Assembly (NCBI GenBank): GCA_030630165.1
Contig: DAOVNN010000163.1
Span: forward strand, 1-6,682
Origin: Candidatus Krumholzibacteriota bacterium
GTDB taxonomy: Bacteria; Krumholzibacteriota; Krumholzibacteriia; Krumholzibacteriales; Krumholzibacteriaceae
DNA length: 6,682 nt
Reading direction: 5' to 3'
A model generated the notes under the pieces. The model worked only from the letters and a program-made list of their open reading frames with translations, was not told the DNA's origin and ran no database searches. A program made the translations under genes and the position numbers. Below are positions 5,571 through 6,682 of this stretch, piece by piece (positions within the stretch are counted from its first letter, which is position 1; each line of letters begins with the position of its first letter).

Positions 5571-6682
5571 CTATTTCAGATTCACTATCGCCACTCCATC
5601 GCCGCCGACCGCCGGCTCACCCGGATGTGCGTCAGCGACCCTCGGATCGTTTCTCAGCATGTCGTAGACAGCCTGCTTCAGGATCCCGCGGCCGATACCG
5701 TGGATTATCCGGACTGTTCCCAGGCCCTGCAGAGCCGCCTTGTCGATGAAGGCATCGACCTTCTCCATCGCCTCGGCCCTTTCAAGGCCCCGGATCATCA
5801 ACTCGGTGTCAACCGGTTCGTTGTAAGGCACGTCGTACCTTACCTTCGGCCTCTTCGTTTTCTGCTCAGGACTTTCCGCCTTTGCGAGATCGCCGGCCTT
5901 TGTTTCCACCCTTATGCCTCCGGGCAGTTCCACCAGTATCCTCGATACGCCCTCGACCTCTATGACCTTCCCTTTTCTGCCGAGGCTCGTGACCTCGACC
6001 CACTGGCCGGGAGCGAGGTCGGCAGGATCGACAGGCTGCGGTGAGCCTTTCGGTTTGCGCGGCTTAATCTCCTTCTCGAACCGCTCGGCTCTTTTCTGTA
6101 TCTCCTGCTTCGAACGGGCGATCACCTTGCGCTCCGCCTGTGCTGTACGGATATCCTTGACCAGCCGCTCCATCTCGACGCGTGTCGACTTGACTATGTC
6201 GAGCGCTTCCCTGCGCGCCTCCTGCTCGAGCTCTTCGCGGTTCTGCTCGAGGTTATCGAGGCGGTTGCGGTAGCTGCTGACGAGGCGTTCGAGCTCCTTT
6301 TCCTTGCCGAGCAGCTCTTCCCGTTCGGCAGCCAGCATCCGCTCGGTCCTCTCCAGATCGGCCAGGAGCTCCTCCAGCCTGAGCGACGGGCTGGCCATGT
6401 TCTCCCTGGCCCTGTCTATGATATCTCCCGGGAGCCCCATCCTTCCGGCGGTCTCGATACCCCAGCTTCGGCCCGGGATCCCCATCTTCATCACGAAGAG
6501 GGGCTGGAGCGCATCAGGATCGAACTCCAGCGTGGCGTTCTCGGCGTATTCCGTATCGTGAGCCCATCCCTTGAGGAAGCTCATGTGCGTGGTCACGACG
6601 ATCCTGCCACATCGCCCGGAGAGGTCCTCGAGAAGAGCTCCGGCAAGAGCCGCTCCCTCCTCGGGATCTGTCCCGTCCCCTA
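5571..6682 (-). CDS. mutS2: Endonuclease MutS2, C-terminal part (5' end outside window)
   Basis: The frame is open to the right edge, giving about 369 visible residues. It enters at the end of the ABC-type ATPase: GDGTDPEEGAAL, the D-loop just after Walker B, then VVTTHMSFLKG, the H-loop region. EFDPDALQPLFVMKMGIPGRSWGIETAGRMGLP is the MutS2 clamp-proximal segment. A long Glu/Arg-rich coiled coil follows (visible residues about 98-207), then a small beta domain PGQWVEVTSLGRKGKVIEVEG, and last a Smr domain (about 288-369) with RIIHGIGRGILKQAV. The usual LDLRG at the Smr start reads LMIRG. MutS2 lacks the mismatch-recognition domain of MutS; known members act in recombination control or in rescue of collided ribosomes. 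The GTG at 6596 is internal, not the true start. It is probably the first visible gene of the dnaG-rpoD transcription unit. Confidence 0.95.
   Translation of the reverse strand, partial: GDGTDPEEGAALAGALLEDLSGRCGRIVVTTHMSFLKGWAHDTEYAENATLEFDPDALQPLFVMKMGIPGRSWGIETAGRMGLPGDIIDRARENMASPSLRLEELLADLERTERMLAAEREELLGKEKELERLVSSYRNRLDNLEQNREELEQEARREALDIVKSTRVEMERLVKDIRTAQAERKVIARSKQEIQKRAERFEKEIKPRKPKGSPQPVDPADLAPGQWVEVTSLGRKGKVIEVEGVSRILVELPGGIRVETKAGDLAKAESPEQKTKRPKVRYDVPYNEPVDTELMIRGLERAEAMEKVDAFIDKAALQGLGTVRIIHGIGRGILKQAVYDMLRNDPRVADAHPGEPAVGGDGVAIVNLK

Noticed and set aside
1..6682. CRISPR arrays, insertion sequences, riboswitches, phage or defence genes
   Set aside because: No spaced direct repeats, transposase motifs, terminal inverted repeats or known leader structures were seen. 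The genes are housekeeping or small unrelated proteins.

Overview
This window looks like chromosomal housekeeping DNA from a Gram-negative-type bacterium of moderately high GC, plus a small accessory segment at its left end. All six protein genes and the one tRNA that I can support lie on the minus strand, so transcription runs from the right end to the left. The lineage cannot be fixed by eye. A secretory signal peptide, a putative lipoprotein, a primary sigma factor with a long non-conserved insert, and strong AGGAGG-type ribosome sites would fit the FCB superphylum, a deltaproteobacterial group, or a related candidate phylum. This placement is a low-confidence inference.

Right part (6682 to 1553): a compact information-processing cluster in the order mutS2 (3' part only), a small cupin gene, dnaG (primase), rpoD (primary sigma factor) and a CAU-anticodon tRNA. 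The gaps are 26 and 29 nt, dnaG and rpoD overlap by one base, and 22 nt separate rpoD from the tRNA. The dnaG-rpoD pair is the core of the classical macromolecular synthesis operon. In this window rpsU is not next to dnaG; mutS2 and a cupin gene occupy the upstream side. The operon promoter is not visible and would lie off the right edge. The tRNA has no visible promoter of its own and is probably processed from the rpoD transcript. A perfect 32-bp palindrome lies 7 nt beyond its 3' end and may mark the transcript end, although it lacks a U-tract.

Left part (1438 to 1): three short genes, each apparently with its own start signals. The first is a secreted beta-rich protein of 172 aa with a 15-residue internal repeat. 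The second is a 120-aa STAS/SpoIIAA-like cytoplasmic protein behind an extended -10 promoter. The third is the 5' part of a putative lipoprotein behind a near-consensus TTGAAA-17-TATAAT promoter; it carries a DxNxDGxxD loop and runs off the left edge. No functional link among these three can be shown.

Nothing here resembles a defence island, CRISPR array, insertion sequence or novel multi-gene system. The most notable features are the U-less palindrome behind the tRNA, the likely tRNA-Ile2 identity of that tRNA, the cupin with an incomplete metal site inside the primase/sigma cluster, and the altered LDLR motif in the MutS2 Smr domain.
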